From NCBI RefSeq assembly GCF_000426045.1, contig NZ_AUEP01000011.1, forward strand, positions 124,001-188,000: DNA of 64,000 nt, in the 5' to 3' direction. The notes under the pieces were generated by a model. That model did no database searches, was not told the origin of the DNA, and worked only from the letters and a program-made list of their open reading frames with translations. Positions 25,631 through 34,266 of the stretch are shown in pieces. Origin of the DNA: Marmoricola sp. URHB0036 (lineage in GTDB: Bacteria > Actinomycetota > Actinomycetes > Propionibacteriales > Nocardioidaceae). Every line of letters begins with the position of its first letter. Position 1 is the first letter of the stretch. A program made the translations under genes and the position numbers.

Positions 25631-26842
25631 GTGAGGACCTTTGACGTCGTCGTCGTCGGCGGACGAGTAGCGGGAGCATCGACTGCCCTCCTGCTCGCCC
25701 GGGCCGGCGTCAAGGTCGCCGTCGTGGAGCGCGCTGGCCGAGGCGTCGACACGGTGTCCACGCACGGACTGATGCGGGCCGGAGTCCTCCAGCTCTCGCG
25801 CTGGGAGCTGCTCGATCGTCTCGTGGCCGCCGGCACCCCGCCCATCACCCGCACCGTCTTCCACTACAGCGACGGCGACCACGTGCAGGTCTCGATCCGC
25901 CCCAGCCCCGGGGTGGACGCGCTCTACGCGCCGCGACGCACGGTGCTCGACCGGATCCTGGTCGAGGCCGCCGAGGAGTCCGGCGCCGTGGTGCTGCACG
26001 ACACCGCAGTCACCGCGCTCCTGCAGTCACCGGACGGCCGGGTTCGTGGCGTCGTCGCCCAGGACGATCGCGGCGTGCGCTTCGAGCTCGAGGCAGCGCT
26101 CACCGTCGGTGCCGACGGGATCCGGTCGCTGGTCGCCCAGCAGACGGGAGCGCCCACCATCCACCAGGGGAGTACGGCGAGCGCGGTGCTCTACCGCTAC
26201 ATCCGCGGACTCGACGCGGACGGCTACGAATGGGCCTACGGCGACGGCGCCGGCGCCGGACTGCTGCCCACCAACGACCAGGCCACCTGTGTCTTCGTCG
26301 GGACGACTCCCGAGCGGATGCGCCGACTGCGGCGGTCGGGCCGGGAGCAGGCCTTCGCCACCCTGCTCACGGCTGCGGCCCCGGCGCTCGTCGACCGCGT
26401 GCTCGACACGGTCGACTGGAGCCCGATGAAGGGATGGGCCGGCATCCCCGGACACCTCCGTCAGTCGTGGGGCCCGGGCTGGGCCCTGGTCGGCGACGCC
26501 GGCTACTACAAGGACCCGATCACCACGCACGGGATGTCGGACGGGCTGCGCGACGCCGAGCTGCTCGCCGACTCGGTCCTCGAGGTGCTCGCCGGCACCC
26601 CGGAGCCGATCGCCCTGGCGGCGTACCAGGAGGTCCGCGACCGGCTGTCGATGCGGCTGTTCGCCGCCACCGAGGAGGTGGCGCGCTACGACTGGGACTG
26701 CCTGCGCGCCCGGGCGCTGCTGCGCACCGTGAGCTCGGCGATGAGCGACGAGGTGGACCACCTCCAGGCATTGCCCGATCGGCGAGTCGGGCCCGGTATC
26801 GCCGCTTTCATCCCCACTGACAACGTCGACCGGGCTGGCTAG
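25631..26842 (+). CDS. FAD-dependent oxidoreductase/monooxygenase (PHBH fold)
   Basis: 403 residues. The FAD loop GGRVAGASTALLLARAG (10-26) and the second flavin motif with WALVGDAGYYKDPITTHGMSDGLRDAELLA mark the p-hydroxybenzoate hydroxylase fold, in a branch shared with geranylgeranyl-reductase-like proteins. The GDAG...K.P..THG form points to the latter type. Substrate unknown. GTG start, 61 bp after the FMO gene. It is followed after 30 bp by the SARP regulator, which may control it. Confidence 0.87.
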   Translation: MRTFDVVVVGGRVAGASTALLLARAGVKVAVVERAGRGVDTVSTHGLMRAGVLQLSRWELLDRLVAAGTPPITRTVFHYSDGDHVQVSIRPSPGVDALYAPRRTVLDRILVEAAEESGAVVLHDTAVTALLQSPDGRVRGVVAQDDRGVRFELEAALTVGADGIRSLVAQQTGAPTIHQGSTASAVLYRYIRGLDADGYEWAYGDGAGAGLLPTNDQATCVFVGTTPERMRRLRRSGREQAFATLLTAAAPALVDRVLDTVDWSPMKGWAGIPGHLRQSWGPGWALVGDAGYYKDPITTHGMSDGLRDAELLADSVLEVLAGTPEPIALAAYQEVRDRLSMRLFAATEEVARYDWDCLRARALLRTVSSAMSDEVDHLQALPDRRVGPGIAAFIPTDNVDRAG

Positions 26843-26872
26843 CGTGGGGACGGTTGGAAAGGACGGCTCGCC

Positions 26873-29800
26873 GTGACCATCGAACTGCGGCTGCTCGGGG
26901 GCTTCGAGGCCACCGTGGACGGGGTCCCGGTCGCGCCCGAGCAGTGGACCCGCCGACAGGCCGCGTCGCTGGTCAAGGTGCTGGCCCTGGCGCCTGGGCG
27001 TCGGTTGCACCGTGAGCAGGTCATCGAGGCCCTCTGGCCCCGGGCCAGCATCGAGGCGGCCGGCCCACGTCTGCACAAGGCGGCCCACTACGCGCGCCGT
27101 GCCCTCGGTGGCGACGGGTCGGCGGTGCTGCTGCGCAACGACATGGTGGCACTGCTGCCCGACGGCGACGTGCGCATCGACGTCGACGATTTCCGGCAGC
27201 GGGCGGCGCACGCCATCGAGGTGGGTACGCCGGAGGCAGCCAACCTCGTGCTCGCCGAGTACGACGGAGAGCTGCTCCCCGACGAGCTCTACGAGTCCTG
27301 GGCCGAGGATGCCCGCGACGTCGTACGGATGACGCGTGTGGAGCTGCTGCGCCAGGCAGAGCGGTGGGACGACGTGCTCGCCGAGGACGCGACCGACGAG
27401 GCGGCCCACCTCGCCCTGATCAACGGGTACGCCGACCGCGGCGACGTGCGAGCAGCGCTGCGCCAGTTCGAGCGGCTCGACCACGCCTTGCTCCGCGAGC
27501 TCGGCACGACCCCCAGCCCCGAGGCCGAACGGTTGCGGGCGCGGCTGCACGCCGTGTCCGGCCGCACCGAGCACGCGAGCCAGGGCGTCCGGCTCGTCGG
27601 CCGCCGCACCGTCGGCGACCAGATCCGCGAGGCGATGGCACGCGCCGACCAGGGCCGGGGGAGCACCCTGTTGTTCTCCGGCCTCCCCGGGGTCGGCAAG
27701 ACCGCCGTGATGGGACTGGCCGAGGCGCTCGCCCGCCAGCGCGACTGGCGCACCGGCCGCGGCACGGCGTCGGCCGTCGAAGGACCGTGGCCCTACGCGC
27801 CCGTGCTGGAGGCGTTCGGGGAGCTGTGCCGCAAGCATCCGGCGTTGTTGGACGGGCTCGACGACCGGTTCCGGCTCGAGATCGAGCGGGCCCTCTCCGG
27901 GCGGGACGTCAGCTGGACCGGCGAGTCCAGCCACCAGCGCCTGTTCGTCGCCGTGGCTGAGCTGATGCGACTGGCCGCGACCGGCCACGGGCTGCTGATC
28001 GTCGTCGACGACCTCCAGGACGCCGACGAGGCGTCGCTGCGACTGCTGCACTACCTGTCGCGGTGCGCCGTGACCGAGCCGGTGATCATCGCGGTGGCGC
28101 ACCGACCCCGGGTCAGCGACACGGCGCAGCAGGTGGCCGAGAGCCTGGTACGTCGAGGCGCGGGCACGCGCATCGAGCTGGGGCCGCTCGACCACGCGGC
28201 CACCGGGCGGCTGCTCGCCGACCGCTTCCCGGACCTGTCGCCCGGGCAGGTCGAGGAGATCTCCCAGCTCAGTGGCGGGCTGCCGTTCTCGGCGCTGGAG
28301 CTGGCCGGCAACCCCGCTCCCGGCGGCGCCGTGCCCCTGCCGCCCCTGCCGGCGCCGACGGCCGAGACCTTCCAGCGGACGGCCCTGCTCGGCTCGGTGT
28401 TCACCACCGACGAGCTGATCGCCCTCTCGGGGGCCGACGAGGACACCTGCTACGAGCAGCTCGAGGCGGCGCTCTCGGCCGGTGTGGTCGAGCCGTCCGA
28501 CGCCGGCTACCGGTTCCGGCACGCGCTGGTGCGGGAGCGGTTCATCAAGGCGATCCCGGCCAACCGCAAGGCCGAGGCGTGGCGTGAGGTCGCCGAGAGG
28601 ATCAGCCGGCTCGGCGGTCCTCCTGCGCGGATGGCGCACCTGTTCGTCGCGGCCGGACTGCCGTCACGCGCGGTGCCGTACGCCCTGCGGGCCATGGAGA
28701 CCGCGGGGGCGCTCGGCGCCTACCGCGACGGGCTGAGCATGATCGACGCCGTCCGTGAGCACGCCGGCCCCGAGGAGCTGCCCCGTCTGCTCGCCCGTCG
28801 AGGAGACCTGCTCAACGCCCTCGGCGACCCGAGTGCCGTGGGTGCCTACCAGGAGGCGGTCGCGGTGACGACCGGCACCGAGCACCGCTTGGTGCGCGCG
28901 CGGCTGGCCCGCGCCGCCGCCTTCGCGGGCGAGCTCGACATCTCCCGCGAGGCGCTGGCGGGGCTCGAGGTGGAGGGCGACGCGGCCGACGGTCCGATCC
29001 TGCTGTCCCGTGGCAACCTCGCCTACTTCAGCGGCGACCTCGACACCGCGTGGGAGATCGCCAACCAGGGTCGGGCCTTCCTGAACTCCCCGGACGACCC
29101 GTGGCAGTTCATGGACCTGATCTCGTTGCAGGGGCTGGTGCTGCACAACCGGGGCGAGTGGTTCGAGCGGTTCCGCATGGAGCTCCGTCGTACTCGCGGC
29201 AAGCAGCGTCTCGCGACCGCGCTCTTCGACGCCCACCTCTGCGTGGCGGAGTACCTCCTCTACGGACCGGTGCCCTACCAGGAGGTGATCGACGAGTCCG
29301 AGGACCTGCTGCGGCACGCCGACCGGGCCGGGGCGCTGCGCGGCGTCGCCTTCGCACGGGCGCTGATGGGCGAGGCAGCGCTGCTGATGGGCGACCTCGA
29401 CCGGGCCGAGCGCGAGCTGGTCGAGGCCGTCGACCTGCACCGCGACGTGGACGCACCGGCGGGTGAGGCGCACAGCCTGCAGCGCCTGGCCGAGGTCCGC
29501 CTCGAGCAGGGCGACAAGGAGGAGGCCAGGCGGCTGCTCGAACGTGCCCTGCCGATCGCGCGCTGGTCGGTGGTCGCCATGCACCTGCTGCAGCGCATCT
29601 ACGGGACCATGATCCTCGCGGCTCCCGACGCCCAGTCCGCCCGCGCGCTGGTCGACCAGGCCGAGGCGACGCTGGGGGAGACCGATGCGTGCAGCTTCTG
29701 CGTGGTGATGCTGGCCGTCCCGTCGGCCATCGCGTGCGCGCAGGTCGGTGACCTCGAGGCCGCGCGTCACTACGCCGAGGTGGCCGAGACGTCCGCCGAG

Positions 29801-29992
29801 CGCTGGCCCGGCACTGCCTGGGCCGCAGCGGCGAAGGAGGCGCGGGCACACATCGCGCGAGCCGAGGACGACCCGGCCGAGTCCGAGCGCCTGCTGTCCG
29901 CGGCCGCGGCCGGCTTCCGGGCCGCGGGACAGCCGAGCGACGCCGCCCGCTGTGGCAGGCAGCTCGACGAGCTGCACGCCGTCACGGGCTAG
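26873..29992 (+). CDS. SARP/AfsR-type regulator with BTAD, AAA ATPase and TPR-like regions
   Basis: 1039 residues, GTG start with AAAGGA upstream. Residues 1-95 form an OmpR-like winged helix of the SARP type (ELRLLGGFEATVDGVPV...), ~100-230 the helical bacterial transcriptional activation domain, then an NTPase domain with Walker A GLPGVGKT (~269-276) and Walker B LLIVVDDLQ (~373). A long helical-repeat region fills ~560-1039. Unlike LuxR ATPases there is no C-terminal helix-turn-helix. SARPs bind heptamer repeats spaced 11 bp, and such repeats precede several nearby genes (see 23085, 23124, 23600, 30231), so a local regulon is likely. Confidence 0.92.
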   Translation: MTIELRLLGGFEATVDGVPVAPEQWTRRQAASLVKVLALAPGRRLHREQVIEALWPRASIEAAGPRLHKAAHYARRALGGDGSAVLLRNDMVALLPDGDVRIDVDDFRQRAAHAIEVGTPEAANLVLAEYDGELLPDELYESWAEDARDVVRMTRVELLRQAERWDDVLAEDATDEAAHLALINGYADRGDVRAALRQFERLDHALLRELGTTPSPEAERLRARLHAVSGRTEHASQGVRLVGRRTVGDQIREAMARADQGRGSTLLFSGLPGVGKTAVMGLAEALARQRDWRTGRGTASAVEGPWPYAPVLEAFGELCRKHPALLDGLDDRFRLEIERALSGRDVSWTGESSHQRLFVAVAELMRLAATGHGLLIVVDDLQDADEASLRLLHYLSRCAVTEPVIIAVAHRPRVSDTAQQVAESLVRRGAGTRIELGPLDHAATGRLLADRFPDLSPGQVEEISQLSGGLPFSALELAGNPAPGGAVPLPPLPAPTAETFQRTALLGSVFTTDELIALSGADEDTCYEQLEAALSAGVVEPSDAGYRFRHALVRERFIKAIPANRKAEAWREVAERISRLGGPPARMAHLFVAAGLPSRAVPYALRAMETAGALGAYRDGLSMIDAVREHAGPEELPRLLARRGDLLNALGDPSAVGAYQEAVAVTTGTEHRLVRARLARAAAFAGELDISREALAGLEVEGDAADGPILLSRGNLAYFSGDLDTAWEIANQGRAFLNSPDDPWQFMDLISLQGLVLHNRGEWFERFRMELRRTRGKQRLATALFDAHLCVAEYLLYGPVPYQEVIDESEDLLRHADRAGALRGVAFARALMGEAALLMGDLDRAERELVEAVDLHRDVDAPAGEAHSLQRLAEVRLEQGDKEEARRLLERALPIARWSVVAMHLLQRIYGTMILAAPDAQSARALVDQAEATLGETDACSFCVVMLAVPSAIACAQVGDLEAARHYAEVAETSAERWPGTAWAAAAKEARAHIARAEDDPAESERLLSAAAAGFRAAGQPSDAARCGRQLDELHAVTG

Positions 29993-30180
29993 GCGACCGA
30001 CGGGCGGATACGACGGGTGGCGTACCGCGCCAGCCGCTGGGAGAGGCTGGCTCGCTGCAGGGCGAGGTCGTAGGACTCCACCGGGCTGAGGCGCCGGCGC
30101 GAGCCGTCGGGCCGCAGGTCGCGGTTCAGGTCGTCCAGCCGGGTCTGGGCGATGGCGAAGGTGAGCATCGGGTGGTACAT
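29989..30180 (-). CDS. Small basic protein of unknown function
   Basis: 63 residues with ribosome site AGGAGA 6 bases before the ATG at 30180. Arg-rich and probably helical (TRLDDLNRDLRPDGSRRRLSPVESYDLALQRASLSQRLARYATRR); no family recognised. Its promoter carries three or four 11-bp-phased heptamers like those near osmC and maoC. It ends in the same CTAG as the SARP gene. A role as a small target or partner of the SARP system is a guess from position. Confidence 0.65.
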   Translation of the reverse strand: MYHPMLTFAIAQTRLDDLNRDLRPDGSRRRLSPVESYDLALQRASLSQRLARYATRRIRPSVA

Positions 30181-30230
30181 GACTGTCTCCTGGTGGTGGT
30201 GGTTCCGTGGGGTCAACGCTGCTCCTGGCG

Positions 30231-30259
30231 CCTTCCGAAGGACTTCCCGGCGACTTACC
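30231..30259 (-). promoter_or_regulatory. SARP-type heptamer direct repeats before small gene
   Basis: On the minus strand GGTAAGT (30259), GGGAAGT (30248) and CGGAAGG (30237) start exactly 11 bp apart, and a degenerate fourth unit TGAGAGT lies at 30270. CAGCGT at 30221-30216 follows after 9 bp as the -10, nearly the same as TAGCGT at the osmC promoter. Confidence 0.6.
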
Positions 30260-30267
30260 GGTGACTC

Positions 30268-30885
30268 TCAGCGGTGGGGAGGCGAGGAAGGTTCCGGGAA
30301 GGGAGCCGCTGCTGCCACGAGGTCGCGGCGGTAGGCGATCACCGGAATCGGGTCGTATCCGTCGAAGCCGTAGTGCTGGGCGAGGTCCACGTCGTACGCC
30401 GGAGCCCGGACGTAGCCGAGCCCGTCGTACAGCGCGATGGCCGAGCGCATGAACCCAGCCGTGTGGAAGGCGAAGACGGGGGAGCGGTCGGCGCGCGCGA
30501 GCCGCTCGCACGCGGCGATGAGTGCCCGGGCGACGCCGCGTCCCCGAGCGGCCGGGTGTGCCGCCAGGGCACGTCCGCTCGCCCACCCGGAGGGAAAGCC
30601 GAAACCGAGTGTCCCCGCGTCGGGGTAGAAGGCGGCGGAACCGACGATCCTGCCGTCGGCCTCGGCGACGAGCAGGGGTCCGTGGGCCGCGTGCCGGTCC
30701 AGGTCGAGCAGGTCTGCGAGGTAGTGGCGGAACACCGGTGCAGGCACGTGCGGTGCGTAGGGCAGGTAGGCCGCCAGCAACAGGAAGCGGACCGCGGCGT
30801 GGTCGCGAGGTCGCGCGCGGCGTACTCGAAGGGCCGTGGCGGTCGTCGTGGTGGAGATCGAGTGCTGAGGGGGCAGGGATGGCAT
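30268..30885 (-). CDS. GNAT-family N-acetyltransferase
   Basis: 205 residues. Motif A is AAHPAARGRGVARALIAACERLA, followed by FAFHTAGFMRSAIALYDGLGYVR, the normal end of a GNAT fold. The Pro/Ser-rich tail ends FPEPSSPPHR. ATG at 30885 has a GAGGA site; an upstream ATG would add 14 unlikely residues. Substrate unknown. It lies downstream of the LuxR regulator gene, separated by a hairpin. Confidence 0.85.
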   Translation of the reverse strand: MPSLPPQHSISTTTTATALRVRRARPRDHAAVRFLLLAAYLPYAPHVPAPVFRHYLADLLDLDRHAAHGPLLVAEADGRIVGSAAFYPDAGTLGFGFPSGWASGRALAAHPAARGRGVARALIAACERLARADRSPVFAFHTAGFMRSAIALYDGLGYVRAPAYDVDLAQHYGFDGYDPIPVIAYRRDLVAAAAPFPEPSSPPHR

Positions 30886-30905
30886 GACGGTGGTCCTCGC
30901 TGGTG

Positions 30906-30932
30906 GCGGCGTGTCAGGGAGTGGCACGCCGC
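30906..30932 (-). terminator. Candidate terminator after LuxR regulator gene
   Basis: GCGGCGTG (30906-30913) pairs with CACGCCGC (30925-30932) around an 11-base loop, starting 15 bp after the regulator's stop. There is no T-run, as is common in actinobacteria, so it could be a terminator or simply an intergenic hairpin. Confidence 0.4.
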
Positions 30933-30947
30933 GCGCAGCGAGGGCGT

Positions 30948-33569
30948 TCAGACGGTGGGCTCGCTGAGGCCGAGGGAGCCGATCCGCGCACTCGCCTCGC
31001 GACGGGTGCGGGTGCCGAGCTTCTGGAGGATGGCCGAGACGTGGTGGTCGACCGTGCGGGTCGAGATCACCAGCCGGCCGGCGATCTCGGCGTTGGACAG
31101 CCCCGTACCGACCAGCTGCAGGATCTCCACCTGGCGATCGGTCAGGCCGGCCGGGTTGCCGCGCGTGCTCGGAGTGGGTCGGCTGGGCAACCGGGAGACG
31201 CCGAGACCGCGCAAGCGGTGCCTCGCGAGGGTGCTCGCGGGCTCGGCTCCCAGCGAGTCGAGGATCCGGATCGCCTCCATGGTCGGATCCACCTCGCCGG
31301 ACTCCATCAGCTCGAGCGCCTGCTCGTAGGGGTCACCGAAGTCGGCCCAGAACTCCGCGGCGGCGCGCCAGTCCCCGGAGCTGCCGGCGGCGTACCCCTC
31401 GGGCCCGGTGGTGGGCACCGGCACCTCGTGACCCAGCCGGTGCAGGTAGCGGAGCAGCTCTGCTCGCTGGACCGCGCATCCCGGCCGGTCGGTGCGCGCG
31501 AGCAGCAGCTGGGGGTACGGCGCCGCCTCGGTGCCCCGACCGGTCAGCCAGGCCCACTCGATCCACGCCATCCCGGTGGTCACCAGCCACTCGAGCACGT
31601 CGGCCCGGTCGGCGTGCTCGCGCGACTGGGTGAGCAGCCGCGGGGCATCGGGGTGACCCTGTCGCACCCTGAGCCGAGCGAGGATGGGCACCGTCTCGCG
31701 GCCGATCATCGCCGGGTCGCCCCGGTCCTCGAGCAGCGAGGTGAACCCGGCCACGGCCTCGTTCCACTCGCCGTACATCGCGAGCAGGCGGTGCCGCCGG
31801 GCATCGATCATGTAGTGGTGCACCGGGAAGTCCCGGTCACGGCTGTAGTCGCTCGCGGCGTCGAGATACTGCCCGACCTTGGGGTAGTCGCCCAGTCGCC
31901 ACAGTCCCTCGACGAGGTTGTAGTAGCTGCGCATCACGAACTCGTGGTTGCCGACCCGCCGCGCGATCTCGAGGCTGGCCACCAGCTCGCCCTCGCCGCT
32001 CGGATCGCCGAGCTGCAGGTGGGCGGAGCCGATGTAGTTGCGCGACAGGGCCACGAGGTCCTCGGCGCCGGAACGTTCGGCCATCGCCAGCGCCGCCTCC
32101 AGGTGAGGGAGCCCGGCCTCCTCCTCGTCGACCAGCACGAGCAGCCCGCCGAGGTTCACCTCGGCCAGGGCCACGTCGCTGCTCTCCTCGGCGCTCACCG
32201 CGAGCGCGCGTTCGGCGGAGACCCGGGCATCGGCGGTGCGTTCGGTCAGCCACTGCTGCCGGGACAGCGTGACCAGGGGCCGGACCAGGCGGGGCCGGTC
32301 GCCGGCGGACTCGTACTCGCGAACCGCGGCGGCGGCCTCACCGGCGGCGGCGTCGAGGCGGTTGGTGTTGCTCAACGACCAGGCGTAGCCCTCCCGGAGG
32401 CGGCCGCGGCTGGTGGCGTCGAGCAAGGCACCCCGCGCCAGCACCTGCTCGTAGGCGACGGCGGCCTGCTGATGGGCGCCGACACGCGTTGCCTGCCGGG
32501 CCGCGGTCGTGCCGTGCTCGACCACTGCGCGGTCGTCACCGGCACCGACCGCATGGTGCAGCATCCGGAACGGGTCTGCTCCGCTGCGGCCCTGCTCATC
32601 GACGAGCAGCTGCAGCATCACCCGGTTCAGCTCGATCCGCTCGATGCTGGTCAGCGATCCCTCCACCGCGCGTCGGGCCAGCTCGTGCCGGAACGAGACC
32701 AGCGTCCCGCGCACCTCCAGCACTCCGGCGCGCTCGGCCTCGCCGACCGGTTCCAGGTCGTCGACCAGCTCCCGCAGGGTGGCCAGGCCGAGTCCCGCAG
32801 GCACCACCGACAGCTGCCGTACGACGGCCTGCGACTCGGGCCCCAAGGAGGCGAACCTGGCGAGCACCGCATCCACCACGGTGGGCGGCACGGCTGGGCC
32901 GGAGAAGGCCAGCAGCTCGCTGACGAAGAACGGGTTGCCCCCGGTCAGGCGGAACAGCTCGTCGGCGTCGAAGCCGTGCTGCCCGGCCAGCTCGGCCACG
33001 GCCGCCGGGGAAAGCCGCTCGAGCCGCAGGCGCAACGCCTCCACGCTGGCCAACCCCCCGAGCACGGACCGCAGGGGGTGGTCGAGATCGAGCTCGTCCT
33101 CCCGATAGCTGACCACCAGCACGGCCGGCAGCTCGTGCATCCGCCGTCCGAGGAAGCGGAGCGCGTCGAGGGTGGCCCCGTCGGCCCAGTGCGCGTCCTC
33201 GACGACCAGCACGGTCGGGCCCGGTTCCCGAGCCAGCTCCCGGGCGGCCGCCGCGAAGACCTCTCCCGGGTCGTCCGGCGGTGCCGAGAGGGCGTCGTAC
33301 AGCGGACCGGGTACGGACTGGACCGCCTCACGCAGGGGGCTCAACGGCCGTGGTGTCAGCAGGTCCTCGCAGGCACCGGTGAGCACCCGAACCGTGGGGG
33401 CCGCCCCGGCGAGGAAGGCACGCAGCAGGCTGGTCTTGCCGATCCCGGCCTCGCCGAGCACCAGCACGGTGGAACCCCGGCCGGCCGCGGCTCGGCCGAC
33501 CGCAGCCTCCAGGAGCTGCAGCTGCACCTGCCGCTCCAGCAGACCCGCCACCGGCACATCGTCTCGCAC
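30948..33569 (-). CDS. LuxR-family regulator with AAA ATPase domain (LAL type)
   Basis: About 873 residues. Walker A GEAGIGKTS at 39-47, a Walker B-like VLVVEDAHWAD further on, a helical-repeat middle, and a C-terminal LuxR helix-turn-helix (LTDRQVEILQLVGTGLSNAEIAGRLVISTRTVDHHVSAIL). LAL proteins are ATP-dependent transcription activators, often of catabolic or secondary metabolic genes. The GTG at 33569 is the likely start. The open frame continues upstream, but would run through the divergent sigma-factor gene. Confidence 0.88.
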   Translation of the reverse strand: MRDDVPVAGLLERQVQLQLLEAAVGRAAAGRGSTVLVLGEAGIGKTSLLRAFLAGAAPTVRVLTGACEDLLTPRPLSPLREAVQSVPGPLYDALSAPPDDPGEVFAAAARELAREPGPTVLVVEDAHWADGATLDALRFLGRRMHELPAVLVVSYREDELDLDHPLRSVLGGLASVEALRLRLERLSPAAVAELAGQHGFDADELFRLTGGNPFFVSELLAFSGPAVPPTVVDAVLARFASLGPESQAVVRQLSVVPAGLGLATLRELVDDLEPVGEAERAGVLEVRGTLVSFRHELARRAVEGSLTSIERIELNRVMLQLLVDEQGRSGADPFRMLHHAVGAGDDRAVVEHGTTAARQATRVGAHQQAAVAYEQVLARGALLDATSRGRLREGYAWSLSNTNRLDAAAGEAAAAVREYESAGDRPRLVRPLVTLSRQQWLTERTADARVSAERALAVSAEESSDVALAEVNLGGLLVLVDEEEAGLPHLEAALAMAERSGAEDLVALSRNYIGSAHLQLGDPSGEGELVASLEIARRVGNHEFVMRSYYNLVEGLWRLGDYPKVGQYLDAASDYSRDRDFPVHHYMIDARRHRLLAMYGEWNEAVAGFTSLLEDRGDPAMIGRETVPILARLRVRQGHPDAPRLLTQSREHADRADVLEWLVTTGMAWIEWAWLTGRGTEAAPYPQLLLARTDRPGCAVQRAELLRYLHRLGHEVPVPTTGPEGYAAGSSGDWRAAAEFWADFGDPYEQALELMESGEVDPTMEAIRILDSLGAEPASTLARHRLRGLGVSRLPSRPTPSTRGNPAGLTDRQVEILQLVGTGLSNAEIAGRLVISTRTVDHHVSAILQKLGTRTRREASARIGSLGLSEPTV

Positions 33570-33572
33570 CGG

Positions 33573-33632
33573 ATGGGCAGTTGGGAGGACGCGAATGGGC
33601 AGTCGTTGCCGATGAGGGCGGGGCCGCCCCGC
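33573..33632. promoter_or_regulatory. Divergent control region with 22-bp-spaced repeats and palindrome
   Basis: ATGGGCAGT occurs at 33573-33581 and 33595-33603, 22 bp apart (two helical turns). GCGGGGC (33618-33624) and GCCCCGC (33626-33632) form a palindrome with one central base. All lie in the 79 bp between the LuxR regulator and the ECF sigma gene, so they could be binding sites for either product. Confidence 0.45.
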
Positions 33633-33648
33633 GCACACGCTGACGGAC

Positions 33649-34218
33649 ATGGAAACCGAGACGCTCCTCCATCCCGCATCGTGCCGGCCCGACGGGTGCG
33701 CCGGTCTGTGCACCGAGGCCGGTCTGCGCGCCGCCGACGCGGCGTACCGCCACCGGCTGATCGCCCGCGCCCGCCGCGTCCTCGGGGACCCCGCGCTGGC
33801 CGAAGAGGCCGCCCAGGAAGCGCTGGTCCGGGCCTGGCGGTCCTGCGCGACCTTCGACCCGGCCGGCGCGCCGGTCCGCGCGTGGCTGCTGACGATCGTG
33901 CACCACGTCGCCGTCGACATGGCCCGGGCACGCGCCCGTCGCCCCCCGGTGTCCGGTGCCTCGCCCGACCACGAGCCGACTCATCGCGTGGCCGCCACCC
34001 ACGAGGACACCGTCGTGCTGCGCCACGAGCTGCTCGACGCCCTGTCCGGGATCGGCCCGGCCCATCGCCACGTGGTGGTGGAGACCGTGCTCCGCGACCG
34101 CTCGCACGCCGACGTGGCGGCCGAGCTCGGCATCCCTGCCGGTACGGTGAGGAGCCGTCTGCACTACGCGCTGCGCGAGCTGAGGGCCCTGATCGAGGCG
34201 CGCGCCTGCCCCGCCTGA
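33649..34218 (+). CDS. ECF sigma factor with Cys-rich N-terminus
   Basis: 189 residues. Region 2 (about 35-100) has AEEAAQEALVRAWRSCATFDP and WLLTIVHHVAVDMARAR. Region 4 (about 125-180) has GPAHRHVVVETVLRDRSHADVAAELGIPAGTVRSRLHYALRELRAL. The N-terminal extension carries His8, Cys12, Cys17 and Cys21 (HPASCRPDGCAGLC), which could bind a metal or sense redox. No anti-sigma gene is adjacent. It is divergent from the LAL regulator and may be controlled by it. Confidence 0.88.
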   Translation: METETLLHPASCRPDGCAGLCTEAGLRAADAAYRHRLIARARRVLGDPALAEEAAQEALVRAWRSCATFDPAGAPVRAWLLTIVHHVAVDMARARARRPPVSGASPDHEPTHRVAATHEDTVVLRHELLDALSGIGPAHRHVVVETVLRDRSHADVAAELGIPAGTVRSRLHYALRELRALIEARACPA

Positions 34219-34252
34219 CGGCTCCCGCGTCGCTCCGGACCCGGCGGCCACG

Positions 34253-34258
34253 TAGCCT
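34253..34258 (+). promoter_or_regulatory. -10 element of prfB, probably leaderless
   Basis: TAGCCT fits the actinobacterial TANNNT -10. It ends 8 bp before the GTG at 34267, so transcription should begin at or next to the start codon. No ribosome site is present, which agrees with a leaderless mRNA. Confidence 0.45.
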
Positions 34259-34266
34259 CTGTGCTT

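Noticed and set aside
26027-28639. Open frame of 870 codons on the minus strand
   Set aside because: Antisense of the FAD protein and SARP genes, low-complexity translation, no domain.
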